Of a stretch of 64,000 bases of DNA, positions 21,470 through 33,300 are shown piece after piece. The notes under the pieces are model-generated. The model saw only the letters and a list, made by a program, of their open reading frames with translations. It searched no databases and was not told the DNA's origin. Each line of letters starts with the position of its first letter. The first letter of the stretch is position 1. The stretch lies in NCBI GenBank assembly GCA_002897115.2, contig BCIH01000012.1, positions 700,275 to 764,274 of the forward strand. Reading direction: 5' to 3'. The position numbers were made by a program, and so were the translations under genes. This stretch comes from Prototheca cutis. Taxonomy: Eukaryota > Chlorophyta > Trebouxiophyceae > Chlorellales > Chlorellaceae.

Positions 21470-23258
21470 TCACCCCTCGGACAATGTTGGTGAATTCGGA
21501 CTTTGTGACCGAGCCGCGGCTGCGCAGCTCCTGCGTGATTGAGTCCATATCGTCGATGTGGAACATGAGGAGGTCGCGCAGCGAGCGCATATCGCGCAGC
21601 CGCGCCTGATACCGCCGTTTGGGGCCAAATTTGTAGTAGGCGTACACCAGTCCGCCAATGCCCAAGCCGGAGATGACGCTCATGTGCACCATAAACGTAA
21701 ACATTCCCGGAGACGCCTGTCGTGTTTGCGGGTTGGCGGGCAGGCAAGTCAGTTGGCAGGGATGATGTATTTGGTGAGCGAGAGGCTGGATGGTGCGCAA
21801 CTGAAAATGATCCCCCCCCATAGCAATCCCCCGAACATCACCCAATCCCAATCTCCCCGCCCCCGAGAAATAAAATAAAACCAATAATGAATAAGACAAA
21901 CGAAGAAAAGAAACAACTCAGCACACAAACCCAGTTACCTCAAGGCCGTTTTCCAGGTTCATGCCAAAAAACGCGGCCGGGACAGTCATGGTCATGGCGG
22001 CAAAGGAGGCGATGGACATGAGGAGGTTGACTCGCAGGACCCGGTTTCGCTGGTGGTCCAGCTGCATGTGCCACACGGTCTGCGTCTGGTCCATCTGCGC
22101 TTCCAACTCCAGCAGGTCCGCGTACGTGCCGTCCAGCTTGAACTCGTAGGCCTCCAGAATCGACGCGGCCATGCGCATTGCCGGTGGCCGCGTGCCGGTC
22201 AGCGCCGGGGACGAACCCGCGCCCATTCCCCGCTGCCGGCCTTCGTCGTCGGGCCGAGTGTGCCGCGCCCAGTGTGCCCGCCCGTGTGGTGCAGACGCAC
22301 TCGCGTGGCCGCTGCTGTGCATCCCTGACGATGAGGGAGAAGAGGTCGTGCTGCCTGAGGTTGTAGTGCTGCTGTTGCTGCCTCCCGAGGTCGCACCGCT
22401 CCCGACGCCAGACATTTTGACCCCACCTGTGGCCGCTGCGCTGTTGCTGGCTGCCGCGGTCGCGGCAGCAGCAAAGCCATGGGCAGCAGACGCGGCTGGC
22501 GACGCGCCCCGCGCCACCGCCGGCGCGCCTGTGCCAGGGTGGGTGCGGTTGTCACTGGCACTGTCCCCGTTACTTCTACTGCTGCTGCTGTCACCGTTCC
22601 CCGTGCCGCTGCCGCTGCCACCCACTTTTGCAGCCAGGGCCCTTGCCCTGTCAGTGAGGCACATGCGTCGGAGGGCGGCATCGTCGTCTGCGACCCCAGC
22701 GATGGCGCCTAACAACTCCTTGACATCTTGTTTGAGTTCGGTAAGTTTGCGCTGGATGGGCAGCAGTCGCTGCAGCTCGCCCGAACTGTTCGTAAAGTTG
22801 GCGTTGATGTCTTCCAGCACGGCCTCTGCCACGACGCGCAAGCGGCGGCCCTTGCCCTCCAGTGCCCACACGCTCTCCCCCAGCAGCACCTCCAGGACCT
22901 TGAGCTCAAAGGGCAACCCACCCCGGGCAGCCAGCGCGGCACGCACACGCGACGCCACCTGCAGCGTCACACGCGCATGCCGCTCGGGGAACAGCACGGC
23001 GCTGTCTGCGGTGAGCACCGCGCGGCACGTCTCTGTCCGCAGGAGGATCGCCCCCGCGCGAGGCGCCAGCTGTGCCCGCTGGCCCAGCGACGAACCGCCG
23101 GCAAACAGGGACGCGTCGCGTGGATGAAGCCCCAGAACCTCGGGCGTTTTCCACGTTTCCAGCACCGTCCCGTCCGGCCGAAACTCCACTACCTGGGATG
23201 ATTGTGTCATGCGTGATTCGTTGTGCGCGCATGCATGTGCGCGAAAGGACGAGGGTGC

Positions 23259-23303
<45 letters not shown>

Positions 23304-23766
23304 GCGCGCGCGTACAAACGCTTCACGCGGGGGGAGAAGCGGTGACAGTCAACCCGCACGGTCGACAACCAGCCACGGCCGATGACTTCTTTCAACTGCG
23401 CACCTCCCAAAAATTGCGTGGGGACCTGGCGGGAAGCTGTATGGCACCGTCTCCCTCGAGCTTATCCACGATGCCCAGGGCAGTGGGTCGCAGGGCACTG
23501 CCGTGCAGTCGTCGTGCCGGCTGACGGTCCGGGCCGAGTTGCGCATGGAATGCACCGATCACGGGCCGTGGCGGCTGCAGCCCTGGTAACTGCACTGCAC
23601 CGCCACTGCTTGCCCGGCTGCTGCCCCGAAGCAGGTCCGCCGCGCATGCCAACGTCGAGCCTTCTCTGCGCCCTGTCAGAAGCGCTGCTGTAACCCAGGA
23701 ACTTCGGACGGGCTGCGCCCAGTCAGTCCTTGCCAGACGGCGCACAGCCCTGACAAGACCCCGCAT
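20867..23766 (-). CDS. MRS2: MRS2/CorA-type magnesium channel
   Basis: Mg2+ channel of the CorA-Mrs2-Alr1 superfamily, pentameric in an organellar inner membrane. Exons 23766-23404, 23192-21939, 21716-21474, 21268-21194 and 20941-20867 join in phase 0 throughout and give 669 residues. The N-terminus MRGLVRAVRRLAR is basic and free of acid, like a mitochondrial or plastid presequence. The soluble domain starts VVEFRPDG and includes LPFELKVLEVLLGE, a coiled-coil helix and a Gly/Ser/Ala-rich insert of about 140 residues. Membrane segment 1 runs into the pore motif GMN (residues 531-533, FFGMNLENG), and segment 2 is MFTFMVHMSVISGLGIGGLVYAYY. After segment 2 the C-terminal exons read DEVNLLYRVYD and LDDFQQRYFD. 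The insert makes the protein longer than typical MRS2 (about 400-470). Introns hold CA/GT microsatellites. Confidence 0.9.
20989..21056. repeat. GT/GCGT microsatellite in an MRS2 intron
   Basis: About 15 GT units are followed by several CGTG units, all inside the last MRS2 intron (on the gene strand it reads CA). Confidence 0.95.
21404..21467. repeat. CA microsatellite in an MRS2 intron
   Basis: About 32 CA units lie a few bases downstream (in gene direction) of the donor at 21473. On the gene strand it reads GT. Confidence 0.95.
23262..23312. repeat. (CA)n(CG)n tract in MRS2 intron 1
   Basis: A CA run turns directly into a CG run at about 23288. Alternating purine-pyrimidine of this composition is prone to left-handed (Z) DNA. 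Confidence 0.9.
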
Positions 23767-24383
23767 GGAGCTGGGTCAACTCAGAGCGGGCATGACATCC
23801 GTCTCCGCTGTCCAAAACGGATCCAGGGATGTCGGGTGCTTGTCGGTGCTCAGGGGCTGGGTCCAGGGATAGGTCGCCCTCTCTGGCAAGCTGTGCTCGT
23901 CAGACACCAAAGAATACACCGCTATGCAACACAAATCGTCGCTCGATACACCTCAGTTGTCTTGACTTTGCGAGCGCCCAAGGTGCGGTTGGTGGGGAGG
24001 TTCACAGGATCGGGGAGGGCAGTTGCGAAACTCCGGCGTGCAAGGCACGGCAACGTTATGCTACTTGGCGCCCCAAGAAGATCGACATAAGCACACTCCC
24101 TTACACAACATTTACATTGAGTATTCCTCCCAACCACGCATGCATGGTGTTCCGAGTCGGGAAGTTTGCAATTCCCCTCAGGTTGCCGAACCGAGCCCCC
24201 ATTTTCCGGCACTTAAAGAGGGGAAACCTAAATCGTTCATTCACCCATCCAGGAAGCGGAAAAGTTTTTCGATTTCAAAACGCTTCGCAGCCGCGTCCAC
24301 TCGGAGACCATGCAATGAGACAAAGAACGGTAGCCTGAACTATTAAGACATGTGTTTCGATAATACATTTTAGCATAGACATC
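23767..24383. promoter_or_regulatory. Divergent promoter between MRS2 and the Swi3/TIPIN gene
   Basis: 617 bp separate the head-to-head start codons at 23766 (minus) and 24384 (plus). No coding sequence is seen. Confidence 0.5.
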
Positions 24384-25376
24384 ATGGCCCAGGTGTCCGC
24401 TCCCAAGCCGGGCGCTGCACCCCGACAAACGGGGTGCTACAAGTGCGGGCGGACAGGGCACTGGGCTCGGGACTGCCCCGGCATCCAGGTCCCGGGCAAT
24501 GCGCAGGGAGCTCTGCAGGCCACTGCCATTGCAGATGGACAAATCGGACTCGGGTGGGTGGGCAAAACGGCGTTGCTGAGTAAGAGATCTCTTGGGATGT
24601 TCGGTGCGCGATGATAGCAGCCATTGCAGGTCCGACTCTGCAACCCCCTGGGGCCATGCTGGTCTGTTGCAATGAGACCTTGCTGCGCTATTCCAGTCCT
24701 GCACTACGGTATGTGGTCATTTCATAACACAAAATAGCGATCACCCTCAAAAGTGTGCTCTGCTTTCCCGTAGGTCTGCACCGCCTGCCACCGATGCGAC
24801 CGCTCAAGTTCCCGGAGCTGCGGGCAAGAAGAAGAGGCGCAAGCTGACGCTGGATGTCCTGAAACAGACTGCCGGCATCCCCGACGTCTTCCACACTTTC
24901 CCCGGAGCCTTTCGTCGACAGGTGGGGAGGATGATACCTGGGGACTTGTTGTTCCATTGCGGGCCTTCCAAATTGGCACTCTTGGGCACGTGTGTCGCCG
25001 CTGCATCGATTTCACAACCTGCATATGATCAATCCATACCCCTGTAGTACCGTGGAAAGGGCCACGAGGCTGGTGACCTTCGACGCCTGTTGGAACTCTA
25101 CATGCGGTGGCAGGTGTGGGGTTTTTCGATGTTGCAGACCCAGCTTGATCAGAAACCAGTTTTAGGGAGCCATCTTCACGTGCATGCATGTGTGTCAGAT
25201 TCATAAACACACCACCAATCCCACCTCGCCGCACCGCCATTCATTCCAGGAACGCATTTACCCCGGCGTGGCGTTTGACCGATTCATTGCCGAGCTGGAG
25301 CAAATGAGTGGCACGGCAACTGTCAAGCACGAGCTTCAGGAGATGAGGACGTCCCTGCTGCAGGTGGAGAGGAGGT

Positions 25377-25451
<75 letters not shown>

Positions 25452-25902
25452 CCTTCCATGCTGTTGTCTATAGGATGCATGCATGCATTATACGAATGTC
25501 TTATGTCCTTGGCGCCTCTGAACTCGAATCGCAAATCACGAGTCCTTGCCCTTCCCACCTCGCTAAAAAAAATAATAAAAACACTCACAGTTGGCAAAGG
25601 ACAAGATGCCCAGGCAGGGGAACTCCAACAATGCCGCCACCGGGACAGCTGTCCCTACCGCTGCGGACGACGATGAAGAGCCAGACTTGGCAATCCCAGA
25701 CGAAGACGAGGACGAAGCGCTGCTGGGTCTGCTGGCCGAGCCACAGGCCGAGGGTCCGGGGTCAACAGTGCCGGTGTCCCAGCCCGTCGAGGACCTTGCC
25801 ATTCCCGACGAGGATGAGGAGGAGGCAATGGGTCTGCTTGAACCAGGGGACGAAGACCTGCTGCTCCTCGCCGATGAGGAGCTCATGGGGCTCGGGGACT
25901 GA
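24384..25902 (+). CDS. TIPIN: Swi3/TIPIN-family replication fork protection protein with N-terminal zinc knuckle
   Basis: Partner of Timeless/Tof1 in the fork protection complex, acting in nuclear DNA replication and checkpoint signalling. Exons 24384-24579, 24630-24708, 24774-24921, 25048-25113, 25250-25363 and 25591-25902 join in phase to 304 residues. A CCHC zinc knuckle is formed by Cys18, Cys21, His26 and Cys31 (CYKCGRTGHWARDC). The Swi3 domain follows: KKRRKLTLDVLKQTAGIPDVFHTFPGAF, YRGKGHEAGDLRRLLELYMRW and ERIYPGVAFDRFIAELEQM. These are the family's conserved helices. The tail is acidic and holds two copies of a DLAIPDEDE unit. Exons 1 and 2 are chosen on strong donors (GTAAGAG, GTATGTG) and phase. 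A 74-base G run sits just after the donor of intron 5. The 3' end is only 190 bp from the convergent taspase gene. Confidence 0.82.
25377..25450. repeat. Pure poly-G tract of 74 bases in the TIPIN intron
   Basis: The run begins 13 bases after the intron 5 donor (exon end 25363). Such a tract can form G-quadruplexes in RNA and on the non-template strand. Confidence 0.95.
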
Positions 25903-26092
25903 TGAGGGTTGGGAGGGGCATGTTCCCCTCTGCGGCGTCTGCTGTTGTGCGTATCCTGGCTCGAGAACTGACCGTCTGAACTGGTGCGCGTCCATGCCGG
26001 GAAGAAGTCGGCTGGCTGGATGCTCTCTTGGGTCGGCGTTCTGCCCCATGTGTACAGTTAAGAATTGCAGACCCAGGAACAGCTACACAAAG

Positions 26093-28504
26093 TCAGAGGT
26101 CCCAGTGGCAATGCACTGCGAGCTCGACGGGGGGCAAGACGGTGGATGAGGGATTCAGCCGCCGTTGTTCAGACATAGAGCCTTCCTCCAAAATCCGCCG
26201 CCGCTTTGTTACGACACCGCCGCCGCCATTTCCTCTTTGCGCGCCAGGGCGCATGAAGGTGATCTCGGGCCGTGGCCGGGCCACCGAGCATGTCGCCACA
26301 GCCATGGAAGCGGCGCAGTGCGCCGCTCCAAAATCCACGGATATTTGCTTACCTCTGCGGCTCTGCCAGGCAGTGGCGCAGACCAGTCCCGCATCCCTCG
26401 GCGGCGGGCCCTGCATCACATTTTTTATTTTTATTTTTTTTTTTTGGGGGGGGGGGGGGATTTCATGCCATTATCGATATGAATGGATACCGGTCGCCAC
26501 GATGCCATGCCACATCCCACGCCAAACCCAACGCACCAAGAGGACGGTGTGGCGGAGGGTGTGTGCCAGCGTGGTGCTGACCGTTTCCGCTCCTCCCCAA
26601 GCCGAGCGGACATCATCCGCTGCAGTCCTGGACAGCAAGTGCTGCGACACACACTCACCCACGCCTGTTGTAGATACCGCCACTGCAGGGATGGATTGCG
26701 ACACAAGGTCTGTTTCCTCCCTCTGCTGATGAGCACGTCGTCGTCCAGTGCCACTGGGCGATCCGACCTCAATAGGAGCGAGGGCAAAGCTATTGGGAGC
26801 TTCACCGGGCCTGCAGCAGTCCATCCCGTCACCACCATGCAGCACCGCAGAGCGCCCATCCACCGCCCAGCACCCGGCACCGAACAGGGCGGCCTCGCCC
26901 ACACGGCCCTCGTGTTTGAGTGCGATGCCTCCGCTGCTGACCCCGGCTGCCACGCGGCCTCGACTGTCCACGACCACCGCGCCCACAGTATCGGCCACGT
27001 CAGCCATCGGCGGCTTGGGTTCTGTCGATTGCACCTCTGCCTCCTCGGCGCTCTTCAACATGCGTCGGTATCGCTGCCACTGCCGCCGTGCGCGCTCGGT
27101 GACATGCATCTGGGGACCCTGAAAGCCTCGTGTGTGTGTTGGGTTGGATAGAGCTGATGCTGATCCCGTGCAATGAACAAGGGAACCCAGACACACCACT
27201 GGGCCCAGCTCTGCCATCACACCTCGGCGGAGGAGTCGGCGTTAGCATCAGACACACGCAGGCCACGGGATCGGGCCCACGCCTTTGCCCCCGGTCCCGC
27301 CAGCATCCTGCAGCGGCACCTCAGGGAGGCGGCATCAGCTCACCTCCTTGGCAGCGATGTTGGTGTGGTGTTGCTTCCAGATCAATACAAGGTCCTGACG
27401 AGTACATGCGGTCACCAACAGGGCAACTGCCACCCAGATCCATCTTTCGCTTTGTCACTCACATGGGCCTGACTAAGCCACAGTGCATGGGTTTCCGGCT
27501 TTCTTCTGCCAACAGCACAGCCGCCTCAATGGGGTTCCAGATTCCTGTGAGCAGGGAGCCATGGCTAGTTCGGGTCCATGAGCATCACTGTGCCGGATGA
27601 TCCCTGCTCGCTGGGCACCCCTGCCCGTGAGACCGGCCTGACGAAGCTTGTGCGGCCGGTGTCCCCCCCCCCCCCCCAAAAAAGGTGCCTCCATCGGCCA
27701 CACTGGGTATCCCGAGAGCCGCCAGCAAAGCCCACAGTTCACCTGAGGCGGCTGCTATGGCTCCAAAGGAGCCATCCCCGACCATCAGACTTGCATCTGT
27801 CTCCACAGCGCCATGCAATGTCAGGTTGGAACCCAGCCCCGCATTGCAGTGTGGGTCCTCCTGCGCAAAAAGGATCCGGGTGATACCATCATGGCACTCC
27901 CGAGGTGCACAGGAAAGGATCTGGCCCTCGGTGCTGCTGCTCATGGGCACTGTACGGACCAGCGGGGTTCCCTTACATGAGACAGGCACACACATACAGA
28001 CAAACATTGCCTTGCTCACCAAGACAAAACTGCCTCCAGTCGCACCTCCAGAACCATGATTGCTGATGCCACAGCCTGCTCCGTGGATCCACCATCCTTC
28101 AGGCGCAGTACTGCCGCACGACAGGCCCTACTCATTGCTGCACAGACGTGGTGGTGCACAGTCCCCCAAGGGCAACAGGACGCAGGATCACTTCTCCTGC
28201 ACAGATTGCTGCACACAGCCATCCTCACCACGCAAGGAGACCCCACCAGACACTTCCACGACATGTGTCATTCCGTTTCAATCCAGTCACACGCCCTGCT
28301 TTCTGGATCCTCTCATCGTTCAAGTGCCTTCCACAATGGCGGCTCACCTTTCGACAGGGCTGCCTCCGCCGCCGGCGGATGAAACCCAGCGCCGGCGTGC
28401 ACCGCTACAAAATAGCCATCGGGTGCTTCCTTTGAAGCACGTCCCTCGGGTGATGTACCTCGAGTTTCATGCGAGCTTTTCGGCTCGCCAGGGCTCCCAG
28501 ACAT
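26093..28504 (-). CDS. Taspase-1-like threonine aspartase (Ntn-hydrolase, asparaginase_2 family)
   Basis: Self-processing N-terminal nucleophile hydrolase. Exons on the minus strand are 28504-28348, 28137-28046, 27860-27743, 27544-27463, 27307-27223, 27118-26537 and 26410-26093, all in phase, giving 477 residues. The alpha part has [61 protein letters not shown] and [17 protein letters not shown]. The predicted nucleophile is Thr222 in the autocleavage site [12 protein letters not shown]. The beta part has [26 protein letters not shown], which fits taspase more closely than plant asparaginase, then [18 protein letters not shown] and [15 protein letters not shown]. Between GAGCWA and STTG lies an insert of about 50 residues not seen in the animal enzyme. 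In animals taspase cuts MLL and TFIIA; the algal substrate is unknown. It is divergent from the FMC1-like gene. Confidence 0.82.
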
Positions 28505-28990
28505 ATCGGATCAGTCCTGCCCTGCTCAGGGAACCGATCTGCAGGGGCGCCGGCACCGAAGATCGCAGGGCATTCTAGAGCATTGCCAATTAGCAATAGA
28601 TCAAAATCCAGACTAATGGATGCATGAAAGTGGCCATCTGCTTCCCCCGGGCGCGGGCATGCGCACGAGATCATTGCAGATCGCCCAGGGTTTGTCCCGC
28701 AGCAATGGCCGAGGACGAGACTCACATCACAAAGGGAGCGGTCAGTCCAGCGGCTCTGCACCTTTTGGCCTACATTTGCTGAAGCATCGGTCCAATTCTT
28801 GTATTCATTGCATCCTTTGTGGGGTTCATTGTATTTGCAAGAGTGCACAGCTGCCGTGCTGCTCCGCGTTGCACCCTGCGGCTTTGGGCAGCAACGCTGG
28901 CGTCGGGTGTGCAGGCCCATCGGACGAGCACCGGTGCGAGGCCAGGCCTGGATTAGACGGTGGTGAGATTCACATAAGCGGTTCGAGGCC
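28505..28990. promoter_or_regulatory. Divergent promoter between the taspase-like gene and the FMC1-like gene
   Basis: 486 bp lie between start codons at 28504 (minus) and 28991 (plus). No coding sequence is seen. Confidence 0.5.
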
Positions 28991-29494
28991 ATGACACAGG
29001 CCACACAGGCCTATCGGGCGCTTCTGCGTGCGGTGAGGAGGCATGTGACTGGCAGCACGGGCGACAAGGAGTTTGAGCGCTTTGCAGCACGGCGGTTCAA
29101 GGAGGTGGCGAGGGCAGGTGGGGACCCGGCCCTAGCACAGGACTACGCATTCTTGCTGAACAGCATCAAGGACCACAAGGTCGGTCGTTCGTCCTGGGAG
29201 TGGGGGGTGGCTGCAAGCAGTGAGCAGGGTTGAGACCAGGCGCGTAGGGGGGAGTGGTCGGGTAGGAGGCCATGGTTGGGTGGGTCGGCCACACCCGATC
29301 CGCTCCTAGCCTCCCGCAACCTAGGGGTCTGCATTGTGCGATGTGTATCGGCCCATGTCGTCCCGCAAACAAACCTATTGCAGGATCTGTTACTGTCCTA
29401 TAACATCGGCATCGACCCAGAGCAGCGGCAGAAGGACATGTACGAAAAGGCAGCGGCACGCGTAGGACTGGAGCTTCCACCCCAGCTGCGATGA
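28991..29494 (+). CDS. FMC1-like LYR-motif mitochondrial protein
   Basis: Small mitochondrial matrix protein of the LYR superfamily; FMC1 assists ATP synthase F1 assembly in yeast. Exons 28991-29179 and 29384-29494 give 99 residues. The start AYRALLRAVRRHV fits the LYR-type first helix. The third helix is YAFLLNSIKDHKDLL, and the C-terminus AAARVGLELPPQLR matches the ARxVGLxLP ending typical of FMC1 homologues. The middle (FERFAARRFKEVARAGG) corresponds to helix 2. Its short length and lack of other domains fit. Other LYR proteins are the alternative. Confidence 0.75.
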
Positions 29495-30365
29495 CAGGGA
29501 TGTTGCTGTTCGGCGACATGACTTCTGGGAGATGCACGGACATCAGGGCATTGTTTTCCTGGCCCCGCTTCGATCCTGCATCGCATGCTCCTTCCTCAAA
29601 GGAGGTGGTCCAGGGGCGGGACATCCCAGGCGCCCAATGGCCGTGGGCTGCGCCGTGGCATTGTTGTGCTGCCGTACCTGGCAGTGGCTGCAAAGTCATC
29701 GGCCTGGAGAGACGCGCCGCCACCACGTTCTCTGCCCAGCACACCGGTTCACCCTGGTCCGGCGCGTTGATGCGGCACCTCCGTCCCACAGCCCTCGAGC
29801 TTGCGTTCTCTGGCGCCGTTTCATTGTTACAGTTCCTCTCCCAGGATGTGGGTGCACCAGACAAAGACCAGATGGGGCAGAACATGTGTCAAGAGGATGG
29901 GGTGGGAAAGGCGTGGGATCAGAAAGTCTGTCTCAGGAGGATGGCGAGGGCGGCAGCGCGTCAGAATACCAAGGGTGCCAGGAGGGACATCGCCTGCAGC
30001 TCAAAAAGGCGCGCCGCAACCGTGCGAAATATTTGGAGACCTAAACCACCGACGGTCCATGGTGTGAAGATCATCAGGTGCGTTTCTCAGAGAGGCCCGG
30101 CACGCGGGGGTATGTGCCACAGATGGCCAGAAATGGGCATGGCAAGACTGCGATCAAAGCGTCGCCGAGTTATCTCGAACCGCGACACGCATAAATCTCG
30201 GCATGAAACAGCATTCAGTTGTCGTTGGGGGGAAGAGAGGGGGGGCACCAACCAAAGCACAGCAGCAGAAGCTCCTGCACATCCATGTTTGCACAAACAA
30301 GGGCCTGTCCTGGTCTTGAACGACACCACCGGCATCTGTTGACAACAGCGCTGGTCATTGCCGGG
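29495..30365. other. Intergenic region (3' flanks of FMC1-like and AMBRA1-like genes)
   Basis: 871 bp between convergent genes. Open frames exist but none has recognisable content or splice support. Confidence 0.5.
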
Positions 30366-33300
30366 TTACCAACCGGACGGGTGATTATAGGGCGGGTGTG
30401 ACGTCGAGTTCTCGTCGATCGCGGGAGGTCGCGGCACGATTGGCATCGGCTGCACCGCCGGCGGCGCAGCTCCCGCCGCTCCCGCATAGCGTGGCCCCAG
30501 CCAAAACCCCTCCATCATTTCCACGAGTGCTGCGGGTGGCGCGGCAGGTGCCACCCCATGTTGCCGTTCCAGGCCAATCGCAGCTCCCCGCTGTTCTGCT
30601 GCAAACGCCCCTCCCCGCTGTTCTGCTGCAAACGCCGCTCTGCGCTGCTCTGCTGCAAGCGCTGCTCTGAATTGTTCCGGGTCGAACGCAGTTAGGCGCT
30701 GTTCTGGCCCAAATGGCACGATCAGTGGCTCCGCCCGTAACGCCTGCTCCCGCAGCCGCTGCATCGACTGCTGCTGCATTTGCTCCAGCTGCTGCCGCGT
30801 CTGCTGCTGCTGCTGCACTGCTGCAGCAAACTCCGTAAACCCCGGAGGAGGCGGCGGCGGGGTCTGGCGCTGGCGCTGGGCCGCGGGTGGGCCCGGAAAC
30901 CCCGGCGGAGGGCCCACCGCACCACCACCACGGCGCCCCCCCCCGGCACCGCCCCGAATGCCCCACGCCGGCACCGGCGGCGCTTCAGGCCACGTCCCGG
31001 CGCTCGGGACATCCATGGTTCCCGGGCTGGGGGGCGGCGCGGCGGCTGGGCGACCGCGCACTGCTGCCGCCGCGGCAGCCCTGGCGTACCAGTCTGTCGC
31101 AACGGGCCCCGGCGGCTGCGGCGGGGGCGTCGCCACGATGCCGCCCTGACCGCCGTCCTGGCCATCGCCCGTCGCCTCGGCCGTGGCGCGCAGCAGCGCC
31201 ATCCCCGTGTATGGCGGCAGCACCGCTCCCGTGCGCGTGACCAGTGCGGCCCGACCAGCGTGCGCCGCCTCCCACATGCGTCGCTCGTACCGGTCCGAAG
31301 GTGGGGCCGGCATGTCCAGCAGCGCCTGCGGCACACGCGGAACGCGGCCCAGCGGGTTGGTGCTCTCGTGCGGCGAGGCGGATGACAGGTCGTCCACCGA
31401 CTCGCCAGACAGCCCGGGCCATGGCCTGTTTGCCGGCGCCGACGTCCTTTGCGGCGGAAAGGCCCGCCCTGCGGCCCAGACGCTGTCGGGGTGCATCGCT
31501 GGCGGCTGCATGCCGGCTGCTGGTAGTGGTGGAACGCCTTGATGTGGTGGCTGCGCGGCAGCTCGTGACGGCATGCCCGGTGGCAAGGGTTCGGGCTCGG
31601 CAGCCCCTCGCGCAGCAGCTCCGCCATTCCGGTCGCCGTTCTGATCCCCGTCGCCCGTCCCCGCGGGTGCCAGGGCAGCAGCGAGGCGCTGCACCGCTGC
31701 ATGCTCTGAGGCGCGGTCCGCGGCGCGGGCCATCTCACGCAGCGCCAGAGCCACGCCGGCGCCAGCACCCTGCGCGCCGCGCCCGCCGGTGCCGGCCGCG
31801 TCCAGCTCGCGGAGGCGCCCGCCGGCGGCTGGCCGCGCGTGTCGTTCCGCAGGCCTCGCCGCCGCTGTGGCAGTCGCCACCTCCTCCCGCAGCAGGCTCA
31901 TCTGCGCTATCAGGTAGGCATCCACAGACGGCGCAGGTGCTGCTGAGTGGCCACCGGGGTCACCGAGAGCGCCACCAGGACCACCGCCGGGGATGCGGGG
32001 TGCGATCAGCGCCGCACCGAGCTCGTCTCTGCTGCCACCCGGGTCTCCGCCATTACCACCGCCACCACCGTCTCTCCCCCCGCTTGTCTCGCCCGGTTCG
32101 GCCCAACACGTGGCCTTGTCCAGACACAGCACGCGCAGGCGGCCTTCCTTGGTGCCGTAGGCCAGCCCGCCGCCTGGCGCCGGGTGCCAGGCCGCAGCGT
32201 TGACTTCGTCCTCGGCACTGGGCAGCACGCGTGCCAGGCCGCCATCCGACAGCCGCACCAGCTCCAGCACCGAGTGCAGCGGCCGCAGCGCACCACGCTC
32301 CAGTGCCAGGCTGCGCAGCAGGCTCACGTGCCGCTTGCCGTAGGCCAGCAACACGTGCCGCGAACAGGGAGAAAACTGCACACTGGTCAGGCAGTGCGCC
32401 GCTGCCACGCGTCGTGCGCGCAGCACCGCGCCAAACCAGGGGGTGCGCAGCGAGAACACGCGCACCTCGTGCACCACCGCCAGCTGCGGGGGTTGCGGCT
32501 GTGGCACGCCCGGCTGCGGACCGACCGCCGGTGGCCCGGCTGCCCCATCCATCGGCGCCACCCCGCCTGCATCACCCATCGGCATCGCGGCGGCACCGCG
32601 CGGGGCCCCAGGAGCCACGCCGTCGGCGCCACCCGCGTTCCTCGCTGCGGCTGCATCGGTAGCGCGCTGCAGCATCTCCCTCAGCGCCGCTTCCATGGCG
32701 GCGCCGGGTCGGTGGTCGGCCGGCGAGTCCTCCGGCGGCCGTGACGGCGCAGCCCGCGCCACCGGTCCACGGCGCAGCATCGCCGCAGCGCCTGCGCCTG
32801 CCGGCGGCGCGCGGCATGCCACCGCCGCCGCTAGATACCGACCGCAGGGCGAAAAGGACATGCCCATCTCCGAGCACAACACCGCGTCGGAAACCTGGAG
32901 CAGAACCGCATCCAGCAGGCGCGTCGGCGTCGCCGCGTCGTAGCGCCACAGCCGCAGCGCCACACGTGCCGGCGACTCCTCCGCCACCACGTTCCATGCA
33001 ACGGCAGAAAATGCCGCCATGACCTGGGCCAGCAGCGGCTGCTCCACGCCGGGTGGCCCCCCGTTGCCGCCCTGTGCTTCGGAGGTCGCCGCAGCCACCG
33101 CAGCCGCCGCGGCTGCAGCCCCGGCAGGACCGTCCGCGTACGAGGGGAAGGGCAGCTCCCATCCCACGGGGACCATGCTCGGCGGCAGCGCAGCTGAGCC
33201 CGGCGGCTCCCAGTTGGCGGGGCCTGGGCCTGGCACTCGCGTCGGCGGCGAGGGCCTGGCATCCTCGTGCGATGCGGCACGACCCCCGTCTGCGGCGCCC

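Noticed and set aside
27340..27425. An alternative taspase exon reading [10 protein letters not shown] between exons 4 and 5
   Set aside because: It keeps phase at one side only. Joining exon 4 directly to 27307-27223 gives the conserved [14 protein letters not shown] sequence with correct phases on both sides.
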